Shown one piece after another: positions 21,609 to 30,098 of a DNA stretch of 32,497 bases; position 1 is the first letter of the stretch; every line of letters starts with the position of its first letter. Both the position numbers and the translations under genes were made by a program. The notes under the pieces were generated by a model. It did not search any database. It was not told where the DNA came from and saw only the letters and a program-made list of their open reading frames with translations. Source of the DNA: Hydromonas duriensis (GTDB lineage: Bacteria > Pseudomonadota > Gammaproteobacteria > Burkholderiales > Burkholderiaceae); assembly GCF_004363775.1 (NCBI RefSeq), contig NZ_SNZE01000018.1, positions 1 through 32,497 of the forward strand, in the 5' to 3' direction.

Positions 21609-23216
21609 ATGACCGAATCACAACTTAACCAATTGGGTAATACCCTGTGGGCGATTGCCGATGATTTACGCGGCTCGATGAACGCCGATGATTTCCGTGA
21701 TTACATGCTGTCGTTTTTGTTCTTGCGTTATTTGTCGGACAATTACGAATCAGCGGCTCAAAAGGAGCTGGGTTCAGACTATCCAGTTTTAAATGAAGAC
21801 GACCGACGCGCGCCCTTGGCGGCGTGGTATGCGGCGAATGCGGATGATGTGGCTGAGTTTGAGAAACAAATGCGCCGCAAGGTGCATTATGTGATTGAGC
21901 CTGCGCATCTGTGGAGCAGCATCGCGGAGATGGCGCGGGTGCAAGATGGCGAGTTGTTGCACACGCTGGAAAGTGGGTTCAAATACATTGAAACGCAATC
22001 ATTCGATAGGGCGTTTCAAGGACTATTCTCTGAAATTAATTTGAATTCTGAGAAGCTGGGTAAAAAGTACGAGGAGCGCAATGCCAAGTTGTACATCATC
22101 ATCAGTAAAATCGCGGAGGGCATTGCAGGCTTTTCGACCAATAGCGATATTTTGGGTGATGCGTATGAGTATTTGATTGGGCAGTTTGCGGCGGGTTCGG
22201 GTAAGAAGGCGGGCGAGTTTTATACACCGCAACAGATGTCTGATATTTTGTCGGGCATTGTCACGCTCGACAGCCAAGACCCTTCAATGGGCAAAAAGAA
22301 AAAACTCGATAAGGTGCTCGACTTTGCTTGTGGTTCGGGTTCGTTGTTGCTTAATGTGCGTAAGCAATTGGGCGCGCATGGTGTGGGTAAAATTTATGGA
22401 CAAGAGTCGAATATCACCACGTATAACTTGGCGCGCATGAATATGCTGTTGCATGGGGTGAAAGACACCGAATTTGAAATTCACCACGGCGATTCGCTCA
22501 AGAATGATTGGGATATTTTGAGCGAAATGAATCCCGCGAAAAAATTGCAGTGTGATGCCGTGGTGGCGAATCCGCCGTTTAGTTATCGTTGGGAACCATC
22601 CGAAGCACTCGGTGAGGATTTTCGGTTTAAGAGTTACGGGCTTGCGCCAAAGTCTGCGGCTGACTTTGCCTTTTTGTTGCATGGTTTTCATTTCTTGAGT
22701 GAAGAAGGGACGATGGCGATTATTTTGCCGCACGGGGTTTTATTCCGTGGCGGTGCTGAGGAGCGCATTCGCACTAAGTTGCTTAAGGATGGCAATATTG
22801 ACACGGTGATTGGCTTACCTGCGAATCTGTTTTTCTCGACAGGGATTCCCGTGTGTATTTTGGTGCTGAAGAAGTGTAAAAAATTCGATGATGTGTTGTT
22901 TATCAACGCCAGCGAGCACTTTGAAAAAGGTAAACGCCAAAATCGCCTCGCGCCAGAGCACATTGACACCATCATTTCAACGTATCAATTCCGTACCGAA
23001 AAAGAACGCTACTCGCGCAGGGTGTCGATGGAGGAGATTGAGAAAAATGATTTTAATTTGAATATCTCACGCTACATCAGCACGGCGGTCGCGGAGGAAG
23101 CGATTGATTTAGGAGCCGTTAATCGTCAACTAATGGCTTTGGAAGCAGACGTGATTAAGGCCAAAGATGCACACAATGAGTTTCTTAAGGAACTGGGTTT
23201 GCCGCCTTTGCCTTGA
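21609..23216 (+). CDS. hsdM: Type I DNA methyltransferase subunit (HsdM)
   Basis: The 535-residue subunit methylates adenine in the HsdS-defined site. The N-terminal helical domain (about 1-165) contains LGNTLWAIADDLRG and DFRDYMLSFLFLRYLSDN. The catalytic domain has EFYTPQQMSDIL (about 203-214), motif I DFACGSGS (238-245) and motif IV NPPF (321-324). NPPF is the form used by N6-adenine enzymes. The C-terminal region binds HsdS. Length fits type IC enzymes such as EcoR124I. The ATG lies 2 bases after the prrC stop with only a weak GAG upstream, so translation is probably coupled. Having M as the last gene, after prrC, is unlike the classical prr order (M, S, prrC, R). Confidence 0.96.
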   Translation: MTESQLNQLGNTLWAIADDLRGSMNADDFRDYMLSFLFLRYLSDNYESAAQKELGSDYPVLNEDDRRAPLAAWYAANADDVAEFEKQMRRKVHYVIEPAHLWSSIAEMARVQDGELLHTLESGFKYIETQSFDRAFQGLFSEINLNSEKLGKKYEERNAKLYIIISKIAEGIAGFSTNSDILGDAYEYLIGQFAAGSGKKAGEFYTPQQMSDILSGIVTLDSQDPSMGKKKKLDKVLDFACGSGSLLLNVRKQLGAHGVGKIYGQESNITTYNLARMNMLLHGVKDTEFEIHHGDSLKNDWDILSEMNPAKKLQCDAVVANPPFSYRWEPSEALGEDFRFKSYGLAPKSAADFAFLLHGFHFLSEEGTMAIILPHGVLFRGGAEERIRTKLLKDGNIDTVIGLPANLFFSTGIPVCILVLKKCKKFDDVLFINASEHFEKGKRQNRLAPEHIDTIISTYQFRTEKERYSRRVSMEEIEKNDFNLNISRYISTAVAEEAIDLGAVNRQLMALEADVIKAKDAHNEFLKELGLPPLP

Positions 23217-23352
23217 GCATGAATGGAGAATGTCACATCTAAACCTAGAATTAACGCCTAGAGCGACCCGTGAAACATGCTTTTAAGTTGCATTGTATTT
23301 TGAACGCATGTACATTTATAACGAGTTTACCCAACAAAACAGGAGTTTAAAC

Positions 23353-23616
23353 ATGGCATACCCCGTCTCACGCTTAGGCGACACATCTGATCATGGCGGC
23401 ACGATTATCACCGCTTCCCCTACATTTGATGTCGATGGAGTGCATGTGGCGCGAATTGGAGACATTTTAGATTGCCCTGAGCATGGACAAAATCCAATAA
23501 TAAGTAGCCTTGTAACAGATTCACTGGATGAAGGCCAACCCTTGGCTCATGTTGGCTCTAAAACCGCCTGCGGCGCAACAATTGTTACGGGTTGTTCAAC
23601 GTTTAAAATTGAGTAA
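23353..23616 (+). CDS. PAAR-domain T6SS spike-tip protein
   Basis: This 87-residue protein forms the sharp tip that caps the VgrG spike of the type VI secretion system. It is a bare PAAR domain with the metal-binding and turn motifs in order: DTSDHGGTII, ARIGDILDCPEHGQ, and AHVGSKTACGATIVTG. There is no fused effector. The ATG at 23353 has AGGAG 7 bases upstream. An in-frame GTG/ATG upstream near 23293 would add an unrelated tail and lacks a good site. The 138 bases to vgrG contain no gene, but the last 86 belong to the long direct repeat. Confidence 0.93.
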   Translation: MAYPVSRLGDTSDHGGTIITASPTFDVDGVHVARIGDILDCPEHGQNPIISSLVTDSLDEGQPLAHVGSKTACGATIVTGCSTFKIE

Positions 23617-23668
23617 TTCAATATATTGTTCTTGTTAAAGGGAGACTTTCAAAAATAATGCGCATCAA

Positions 23669-26067
23669 GAGCTTGCGCGGTATTGTATAGCATGTTAAAG
23701 TGAAGAGAGGATTAGACGAACTTTACAATAAAACAACAAGGGAGTAATTCATTAATGAACCCGCTAGACCTATTTGGGCGTCATCGTAATCTTGCGATTA
23801 CCAGTGCCGCGATACCGAGCATCATAGAAGGCGTCCACAGCTTAGACGTCATCAAGATAGAAGGAAAAGAAACACTTAACGGTCCGGATGAATTGTTTAG
23901 TTACACCCTTCTGCTCAAGACCCCAAGCGAGCTGTCTGTCATACCTACCCAAGTATTATTACAATCGTTTGACTTGTCGAGTTTTCTAGGCAAACAAGCC
24001 ACTGTCCATATTGCATTGGATGACTCACGTGTCTCAGGCATTAGTGGGGTGAGAGAAATTACGGGTATTATTTCCAGTGCCCAGTTTAAAAGGGTAGCGG
24101 AGCGCAGTTTAATATTCGAAATTAAGCTGATAGACTGGCTTTCTCTTGGCAAGCTCAACACAGATTACGCCATACACCAAGACAAGACCCCGATAGATAC
24201 GATTGTTGACACGCTCAACAGCACATTTCCTTATATGTTCGAGAATAGAACAAACAACTCATATCCAGAGCGCGACTATTGTGTTCGGATGGGGGAGGAT
24301 GCGGCCACATTTGTAAAACGCTTGTGCCAAGAATACGGGATTAATCTACATTACGAGCACAAAAACGGTGCCGCCAAGTTGATTCTGAGTGATGGGAATA
24401 ACGCCTTTAAGCCTGTTTCAAGTCCAGCATTTAGAACCATACGCTACCATGCAGACCCTCATGCGATTAACGAAGAGCACTGGCACAGCTTCAGCCCCGC
24501 CCGAAGCTTGACAACGGGAGCGGTGAGCTACCGCGACCATGACTACATGCAGCCGAATGCGACCAATGAAGTGATACGGCAAGACCCGCAACGCAATGCA
24601 GGTGGTGATATGGTCAACCATGGCAACTTCGAACAATACCACTTTCACAGCGATGCGTTTGCCAACACAGTTCAACCTTTAGCAGGCCGACAAAAGACAC
24701 AAACCGACCCTGTTGCAGAAGGTCAACTGTTCACGCTACACCACTTGCAAAGTATACAGCAATTTGGCGATAGAGCAACGGCTCAAGGCAATATTCGTGG
24801 TGTTGAAGTAGGCTCCTGCTTCACGCTCACAGACCACCCAATGGCCAAAGTCAATATGGACTACGTTGTGGTAGAAAGCAAGCTGTTGATTGAAGAGATT
24901 GCCTCAGAAACCCAACGAGACAGTTACGAAGCGCAAAAATGGTTGGTTCAAAACACGGTGGAATTGCAACCGACGAACGTACCCGTGCGCCCACCGAGAA
25001 CAATTGTAAAACCACGCGTGTACGGCGTTGAAATTGCCAAGGTAGTGGGTGATGGCGGCAACAATTCAATTTGGACGGACGAACAAGGTCGTATCAAAAT
25101 AGCTTTCCCGTGGCATAGAGAAGATCCAAAAAACCAATATTCATCGTGCTGGGTTCGCGTAGTGAACAGTGCCGCCGGCAACCAACAAGGCAGCATGCAC
25201 CTGCCCCGAATCAACGATGAGATTTTAATCAGCTACATTGGAGGCGATCCGGATTTACCGATATGCACGGGGCGCGTACACAACGGCATGAACAAGCCCT
25301 CATGGCAACTGCCCAAGAACCAAGCACTCAGTGGCTATCGCAGCCGCGAACTCAAGCCAGGCAATCAAGCCAGCGGAAGAAGCAATCACCTGATTTTAGA
25401 TGACTCAGCCGATGCCATCCAATTGCAGATAAAATCCGATGCCGACCACAGCATGCTCAGTCTTGGGCAAGTGACGCGGATTGATGACAATGAAGGCCTA
25501 AAAGACAAACGGGGCGAGGGTGCCGAATTGCGCACCGATGGCAAAATGGCGTTGCGTGCCAATAAAGGTATGCTCATTACCACACAAGGTCGTGCTGCGG
25601 CAGAAAGTCACATCACGGATTTGGATGAAGCGGCCAGCGCGCTTAAAAAGGCGCACAGCCAAGTCAAAGCAACGGGTGAAGCGGCGGCAGAGCATCAGGC
25701 GTTTGACACAAGCGCAGATGCACAGGCACTTGAGGACGTGGTTAAACAGCAAAATGACGACATCAAACCACCCGCCAGCAAAGAACCATTCCCTGAGTTG
25801 GCCTCGCCTCACTTAGTCGTGCATTCAGTGGCAGGGTTAGAGACCGTCACCCCTGAAAGTACACACGTATACAGCGGAGAACACCTAGCGTTGACAACAG
25901 GCAAACATGTCAGCATGAGCATTGGTCAACGTTTGCTCGCCAGTGCCATGAATGGCATTCGCTTGTTTGCTCAAGCCTCCGGCATCAAGCTGTTTGCAGC
26001 AGCAGGAAAAGTCGAGATTCAAGCTCAGTCCAATGACATCGATATCATCGCCGATAAAGTGTTGAAA
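23669..26067 (+). repeat. Long direct repeat, copy 1 (covers vgrG upstream region and most of vgrG)
   Basis: At least 2,399 bases match copy 2 at 30099-32497, offset by 6,430. Identity begins abruptly at GAGCTTGCGCGG, 86 bases before the ATG, and includes the ribosome binding site. The one difference that I found is C at 25938 against T at 32368, a silent change in a leucine codon. The repeat may extend further, as copy 2 is cut by the window edge. Confidence 0.95.
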
Positions 26068-26445
26068 GTTATTTCTGCAAAAGACTCGATACAAATAGCA
26101 GCCTCTAAAGAAATCCTCTTGACCGCAGGCGGGTCTTACCTCAAGATCAATGGGGGTGGGTTTGAATACGGTACCAACTCAGCGTTTACAGTATATTCGG
26201 CCTCCAAATCATTTTCAGGGCCAAGGAGCTTGCCGTATAAATTCCCAACGAATTTATTTAATGATGAAATGTATGTTGTTAAAGACAAAATGGGTAAACC
26301 TGTTGCAGGCTTCGCATATAAAATTTCAACATCTTCGGGTAAAACGTATTATGGCCACACCAACGAAAAAGGTGAAACACAACGAATACATACTGGTGGG
26401 CGCGTTGATGCCCTTAAGATAACGGCCGACGACCGTGAAGATTAA
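23755..26445 (+). CDS. vgrG: T6SS spike protein VgrG (TssI) with C-terminal extension
   Basis: The 896-residue protein trimerises into the injected spike. Residues about 25-370 are the gp27-like base, with MGEDAATFVKRLCQEYGINLHYEHKNG. Residues 420-510 are the gp5-type OB domain: IWTDEQGRIKIAFPWHRED, SSCWVRVVNSAAGNQQG and IGGDPDLPICTGRVHN. Residues 540-625 and 690-800 form the DUF2345-type region and beta-helix stem. Residues 820-896 are an extra domain (DEMYVVKDKMGKPVAGFAYK, then GKTYYGHTNEKGETQRIHTGG), a small fold often used as a docking site for cargo effectors. A lipase gene lies 14 bases downstream. GGGAG precedes the ATG by 10 bases. It is complete and has no enzymatic domain. Confidence 0.95.
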   Translation: MNPLDLFGRHRNLAITSAAIPSIIEGVHSLDVIKIEGKETLNGPDELFSYTLLLKTPSELSVIPTQVLLQSFDLSSFLGKQATVHIALDDSRVSGISGVREITGIISSAQFKRVAERSLIFEIKLIDWLSLGKLNTDYAIHQDKTPIDTIVDTLNSTFPYMFENRTNNSYPERDYCVRMGEDAATFVKRLCQEYGINLHYEHKNGAAKLILSDGNNAFKPVSSPAFRTIRYHADPHAINEEHWHSFSPARSLTTGAVSYRDHDYMQPNATNEVIRQDPQRNAGGDMVNHGNFEQYHFHSDAFANTVQPLAGRQKTQTDPVAEGQLFTLHHLQSIQQFGDRATAQGNIRGVEVGSCFTLTDHPMAKVNMDYVVVESKLLIEEIASETQRDSYEAQKWLVQNTVELQPTNVPVRPPRTIVKPRVYGVEIAKVVGDGGNNSIWTDEQGRIKIAFPWHREDPKNQYSSCWVRVVNSAAGNQQGSMHLPRINDEILISYIGGDPDLPICTGRVHNGMNKPSWQLPKNQALSGYRSRELKPGNQASGRSNHLILDDSADAIQLQIKSDADHSMLSLGQVTRIDDNEGLKDKRGEGAELRTDGKMALRANKGMLITTQGRAAAESHITDLDEAASALKKAHSQVKATGEAAAEHQAFDTSADAQALEDVVKQQNDDIKPPASKEPFPELASPHLVVHSVAGLETVTPESTHVYSGEHLALTTGKHVSMSIGQRLLASAMNGIRLFAQASGIKLFAAAGKVEIQAQSNDIDIIADKVLKVISAKDSIQIAASKEILLTAGGSYLKINGGGFEYGTNSAFTVYSASKSFSGPRSLPYKFPTNLFNDEMYVVKDKMGKPVAGFAYKISTSSGKTYYGHTNEKGETQRIHTGGRVDALKITADDRED

Positions 26446-26459
26446 AGAAAGGACATAAA

Positions 26460-28112
26460 ATGATACCAGCATCCCATACCCCATCATCTGCCCCACCGCC
26501 GCGAGACCTTAGTCCAAATAAACAAGACCCAACCAATACGGTTGAAGGTTCTCATGTTGATGTAGAGATTGATTACTTTACGATTAATGTGTTTTTTGAC
26601 GGCACATGGAACAATATGTTCAACAACAACTTGTATCGTCTCGAGTCTAAGGACTATGACACAAAAGTTAAGGTCGATGGCGGCACGAGCTACCACCGTG
26701 AGGCCACGGGCGTTGAGTGGCTATACAAAGGCTATAAAAAGCCAGAAGGTGATGATAAAAACATTGCCGTGTACGTGGAAGGCACGGGTACGTTCAATGG
26801 AGAGAAAGACAGCAACTTATCGGCTGCAACGGGCTATGGTCCGACCATGGGACAGCGCGCTAAACTCGAGCGGGCTTTTTTACTCATCAATGAAGAATTA
26901 AAGAAGAAAAAGTTAACATCAGCAAAATTTGATGTGGTTAAGCTCAATGTCTATGGCTTTAGCCGCGGTGCCGCCTGCGCGCGCTGGTTTTCGAATGTGG
27001 CGAGGAGTGAACCTGAACGCATTAAGTTTGATGACCCGTTGACCAAAACCAAGATTCAACTCGGTTTTTTGGGTATATTTGACACCGTCAGCTCTGTCGG
27101 CGTCAGCCATGGTAATGATACGAAAAGCTATGAACAGAAAGTCGAAACCGACAATGCGGTCAAAGATAAAAATGATCAGCCGATCGCCTTTAAAGTGGTG
27201 CACCTCACAGCAAGAAATGAAGCCCGCACGTATTTTTCTTTATACAACATACAAAGTGCAGTGAGTAAAGGCTATGGTTTGGAACTCTCGTTGCCTGGTT
27301 GTCATACCGACATTGGTGGCGGATTGGGCGTGCTTGAAAAAAAACTGGGTGACAACGTAGTCGTTGTCGGTCGCAATGAAGAGTTGACTTATGTCAGCGC
27401 ACATCGCACCGCTGATGAATATGGTCGCTATGCCACTACAGATGCAAAGTTTGGTTACAATAGTGAAGGCAAGACCGATAAAGCAGGCTGGTGGATTTTT
27501 GATAACGCAATTACCCGTTTGTTGAGTCAACTGGGTGCTAAAAATAATGTTGACGTCAGGAAAATGGCTGAAAGAATGGTCGATTTTGGCTACTTTAAGT
27601 CATTTACCGAGCTGACAAGTGACTCACCCGAAGTAGAAAAAAACGATTCGGGACGTGGCACGAAGAAGGAGGCTTTGTATTTAATCACGCAAGACTCTGG
27701 TAAACACAGATATCAAGCTTTAAAAGGCTATCGATTCCAATTAGAGACGGGATACCCGCGCGTGCCTTGTAATATCATGCTCGACTTTGCTAAAAAATAC
27801 CATGCGGATTTTTTCGAAAAATTTCCGAACAACCCAGAAAGTCGAATTTCAGCACCTTTAACAGGCATTTACGATGAGTTGAAAAAAAAGGCTTTTGACT
27901 TAGATGACCAATGTGTGGCGCAAAAGAAAGGTTTGATTGCAGAGCTCAAAATAGATGAACGAGAAAAAAGCCGTTGGTTGTACAACAATTACCTTCATTG
28001 GTCGGGTGATGGTGGCATGATGGATGTTCAACTTGATCCAAATGGTGTTGAGTGGCGAACAATTTACGAGGCAAAAGCAAACACGGGAGCATCAGATGTC
28101 ACAGTGGCTTAA
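26460..28112 (+). CDS. T6SS lipase effector, DUF2235 / Tle1-like
   Basis: The 550-residue protein is a probable phospholipase injected into competing bacteria, where it damages the membrane. DUF2235 features are INVFFDGTWNN (42-52), YGFSRGAACARWFSN with the nucleophile S168 in G-F-S-R-G, LGFLGIFDTVSS with D208, and LPGCHTDIGGG with H282. Together these give the Ser-Asp-His set of Tle1 lipases. The N-terminal 35 residues are Pro/Ser-rich with no signal peptide, as expected for a VgrG-delivered cargo. AAAGGA precedes the ATG. The gene follows vgrG directly and overlaps the putative immunity gene by 17 bases, a standard effector-immunity arrangement. Confidence 0.9.
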   Translation: MIPASHTPSSAPPPRDLSPNKQDPTNTVEGSHVDVEIDYFTINVFFDGTWNNMFNNNLYRLESKDYDTKVKVDGGTSYHREATGVEWLYKGYKKPEGDDKNIAVYVEGTGTFNGEKDSNLSAATGYGPTMGQRAKLERAFLLINEELKKKKLTSAKFDVVKLNVYGFSRGAACARWFSNVARSEPERIKFDDPLTKTKIQLGFLGIFDTVSSVGVSHGNDTKSYEQKVETDNAVKDKNDQPIAFKVVHLTARNEARTYFSLYNIQSAVSKGYGLELSLPGCHTDIGGGLGVLEKKLGDNVVVVGRNEELTYVSAHRTADEYGRYATTDAKFGYNSEGKTDKAGWWIFDNAITRLLSQLGAKNNVDVRKMAERMVDFGYFKSFTELTSDSPEVEKNDSGRGTKKEALYLITQDSGKHRYQALKGYRFQLETGYPRVPCNIMLDFAKKYHADFFEKFPNNPESRISAPLTGIYDELKKKAFDLDDQCVAQKKGLIAELKIDEREKSRWLYNNYLHWSGDGGMMDVQLDPNGVEWRTIYEAKANTGASDVTVA

Positions 28113-29184
28113 GTGGTTGTCTTATCTTGTCATATCCATTTTTTTACTCGGCTGCTCGGGCTGTCAATCCATAGGAACAAATATGTTGAAAAATAAAACT
28201 GGTGCTTTTGAAACTTGTATTTCTGCGCCTCGTGGCTATGAGGCAATTTTAGTCGATGGTTGGAACGGTTATGTCCATGCCGATGGCAGTGGTGGTGGCT
28301 TCATTGGTTCGACCTCGTTTGCGTGGGATTCCTGCGACGGTGTCGCGGGGGGGCATGTGGATGGGTATCCCGAACGTTTACACCTGCGTTGGTTATCCGT
28401 CGCAGAAAACCAATTTTATGAACTGGATGCCAAGCTGCCTGTTGATAAAATGAAAGCTTTGGCTGAAGAGGGTTATCGCCTTAGATTCCCCATCACGAGA
28501 GACGGTGAAAAGCTGAAAGACCGTTCTAACTTTGGAAGTATTGGCATTATGCTCGCCCCTGGCGGGGGCGTTGTGCTAAAACTCATAAGTGAAGAAGCTC
28601 GAGAGCTGGCGTACTACCAAGCTAAAAAAATCGACATGCCGTGGCATGTGTTTCAAAACGTTTCTGAAAAAGAAGCCGATGTGCGCCAAGATTGGATTAA
28701 AAGAGAAATCCAGATAGCAACTAAAGACCCAGTTGTTTTAGCGCAAATCAATAACAAGCAAATCCCATTCGGTCTGTGGGATAAGGTGTATCGCCAACGC
28801 TACCCTTGGCATATTGCTTTTGCGGGCAATTATAAACTGGAGGAGTATTTCATTGAATATTTAAATACCGAACGATTCATGATTTGGTCAGAGGATTTGA
28901 TGAAAGATGCCATGCTGTCGGATCGACCCGCACCGTTTGAATTGGACTTGTATTTCAAGGATGCTTCGGGGCAACGCATGAAAGGGGCTTTAAAGTTAGA
29001 TGGCCCCAGCACGGCCAAGGTGTTTACTGAATTCTTTAAATACGTGCAAAATCCAGCTCGATTATCGGTGCAAATGAGTGATGATCTCAAATCCGTGTCG
29101 CTGACGCTTGTTGATGGTGTTCGCAGTGTGGCCTTGCCTTATAAGGCTTGGAAGGTCGAGGCTTTGGAAGCCAATAAATATTAA
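28096..29184 (+). CDS. DUF2931-family lipoprotein, probable immunity protein of the lipase
   Basis: The 362-residue protein begins with a lipoprotein signal (hydrophobic run ending LLGC at C20), so it should be anchored in the periplasm. The DUF2931 region is recognised from PERLHLRWLSVAENQFYELDAKLP and the surrounding Trp/Gly-rich N-terminal half. A second half (about 215-355) contains repeated Trp and Tyr residues. Members of this family frequently sit beside Tle-type lipases. The gene starts within the effector gene, with GGGAG upstream, so the two are co-translated. A periplasmic lipoprotein is the right location to neutralise an incoming periplasmic lipase. Immunity is inferred from position and location. 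Confidence 0.8.
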   Translation: MSQWLKWLSYLVISIFLLGCSGCQSIGTNMLKNKTGAFETCISAPRGYEAILVDGWNGYVHADGSGGGFIGSTSFAWDSCDGVAGGHVDGYPERLHLRWLSVAENQFYELDAKLPVDKMKALAEEGYRLRFPITRDGEKLKDRSNFGSIGIMLAPGGGVVLKLISEEARELAYYQAKKIDMPWHVFQNVSEKEADVRQDWIKREIQIATKDPVVLAQINNKQIPFGLWDKVYRQRYPWHIAFAGNYKLEEYFIEYLNTERFMIWSEDLMKDAMLSDRPAPFELDLYFKDASGQRMKGALKLDGPSTAKVFTEFFKYVQNPARLSVQMSDDLKSVSLTLVDGVRSVALPYKAWKVEALEANKY

Positions 29185-29215
29185 TCCTGAAACCACTTAA
29201 GAAACGAGATTATCT

Positions 29216-30028
29216 ATGGCGATTAAAAGCACAACAAAACAGAGCTTTTTTGTTATCAAGCATTTTTTATTTTGTAGTGTATTTGCAGTGTCTCAGACTG
29301 TTTTTGCAGCTCCTACGCTTTATGGTTGTCAAATTAACGATAAAGAAGCTAAAGATGATTTTCGTCAAAAATGTTTAGTTGAGAAGGCCGCTTTCTTTTG
29401 CGATAAGCAATTTGTTGTTGATACACAAGCAAAAACTGTATTAGAAAAGCCTGATTTCGGTCGAAGATTAGATGCTTTTGCACATCCTGAGCAGAACAGC
29501 GATACTAAATGGAAGCTAACCGCATCAAGTGATACTCAAATTGATTTTGCACGGACTACTTCTGAATTTTATGCACAAGATATTTTTGATAAAAGCTATT
29601 TTTTAGCTTCTACATCGCCATTGTTTCCTGAAAGTGTCATTAATGAAACGGCCCAAGAGCTTGAAAAGAGCATCGGTTTACCCGCCAACATGCGTCACTT
29701 AAGTAAACCAATTGAGCAGTTTTTGATGTATCGAGGCGAACTGCGCACGACATTAAACACCAATAAAGGCACATTTGAAGAACGTTTTGGCTATGCAACC
29801 GCAGACGGTAAAGCTATCAGCGATGATATGATGAGCGAATATGAAGGTGCTAAGTGCAGGGATTTGGGAGTGTGCTCAGATAGTATGGGTGAAGAAAATA
29901 CTCCTACGTTGGGTCAATGCACTGTTATTCCCGTACCTGAAGGTGTTTCGGTTGATGACTATTTAAAACAAAATGCCAAAGTTGATTTTCTACGTTGGAG
30001 GGAAGAAAACAAGTCTCGTACAAAGTGA
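29216..30028 (+). CDS. Exported protein of unknown function, in the effector-immunity cassette
   Basis: This 270-residue protein is not recognised. It has a signal peptide: a basic start, a hydrophobic run at 11-30, and a VFA cleavage site before APTLYGC. The mature part has six cysteines (in YGCQ, RQKC, FFCDK, AKCRD, GVCS and GQC), which could form three disulfides in the periplasm. The sequence is otherwise hydrophilic with no membrane segment. It starts 31 bases after the lipoprotein gene and ends before the second vgrG. Base composition is clearly more AT-rich than its neighbours. It might be a second immunity protein, an orphan immunity protein, or an accessory periplasmic protein. No visible motif decides. 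Confidence 0.75.
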   Translation: MAIKSTTKQSFFVIKHFLFCSVFAVSQTVFAAPTLYGCQINDKEAKDDFRQKCLVEKAAFFCDKQFVVDTQAKTVLEKPDFGRRLDAFAHPEQNSDTKWKLTASSDTQIDFARTTSEFYAQDIFDKSYFLASTSPLFPESVINETAQELEKSIGLPANMRHLSKPIEQFLMYRGELRTTLNTNKGTFEERFGYATADGKAISDDMMSEYEGAKCRDLGVCSDSMGEENTPTLGQCTVIPVPEGVSVDDYLKQNAKVDFLRWREENKSRTK

Positions 30029-30098
30029 TGGCTGGTTAAAAAAATAAATAATAGTGTTTAAAAGTACCACTGAGTATTGATAATAAAATAGCTGTTAT

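Noticed and set aside
22284-22733. 149-codon minus-strand frame inside hsdM
   Set aside because: It is antisense to the conserved catalytic domain of HsdM and has no recognisable domain.
23661-23693. Short peptide gene (begins MRIKSLRGIV) upstream of vgrG
   Set aside because: It is only ten codons, has no similarity, and is disrupted by the repeat boundary in the second copy.
24418-25812. Several minus-strand frames that recur identically at 30848-32242
   Set aside because: They are the antisense of the two identical vgrG genes. Their recurrence reflects the duplication and not conservation of genes.
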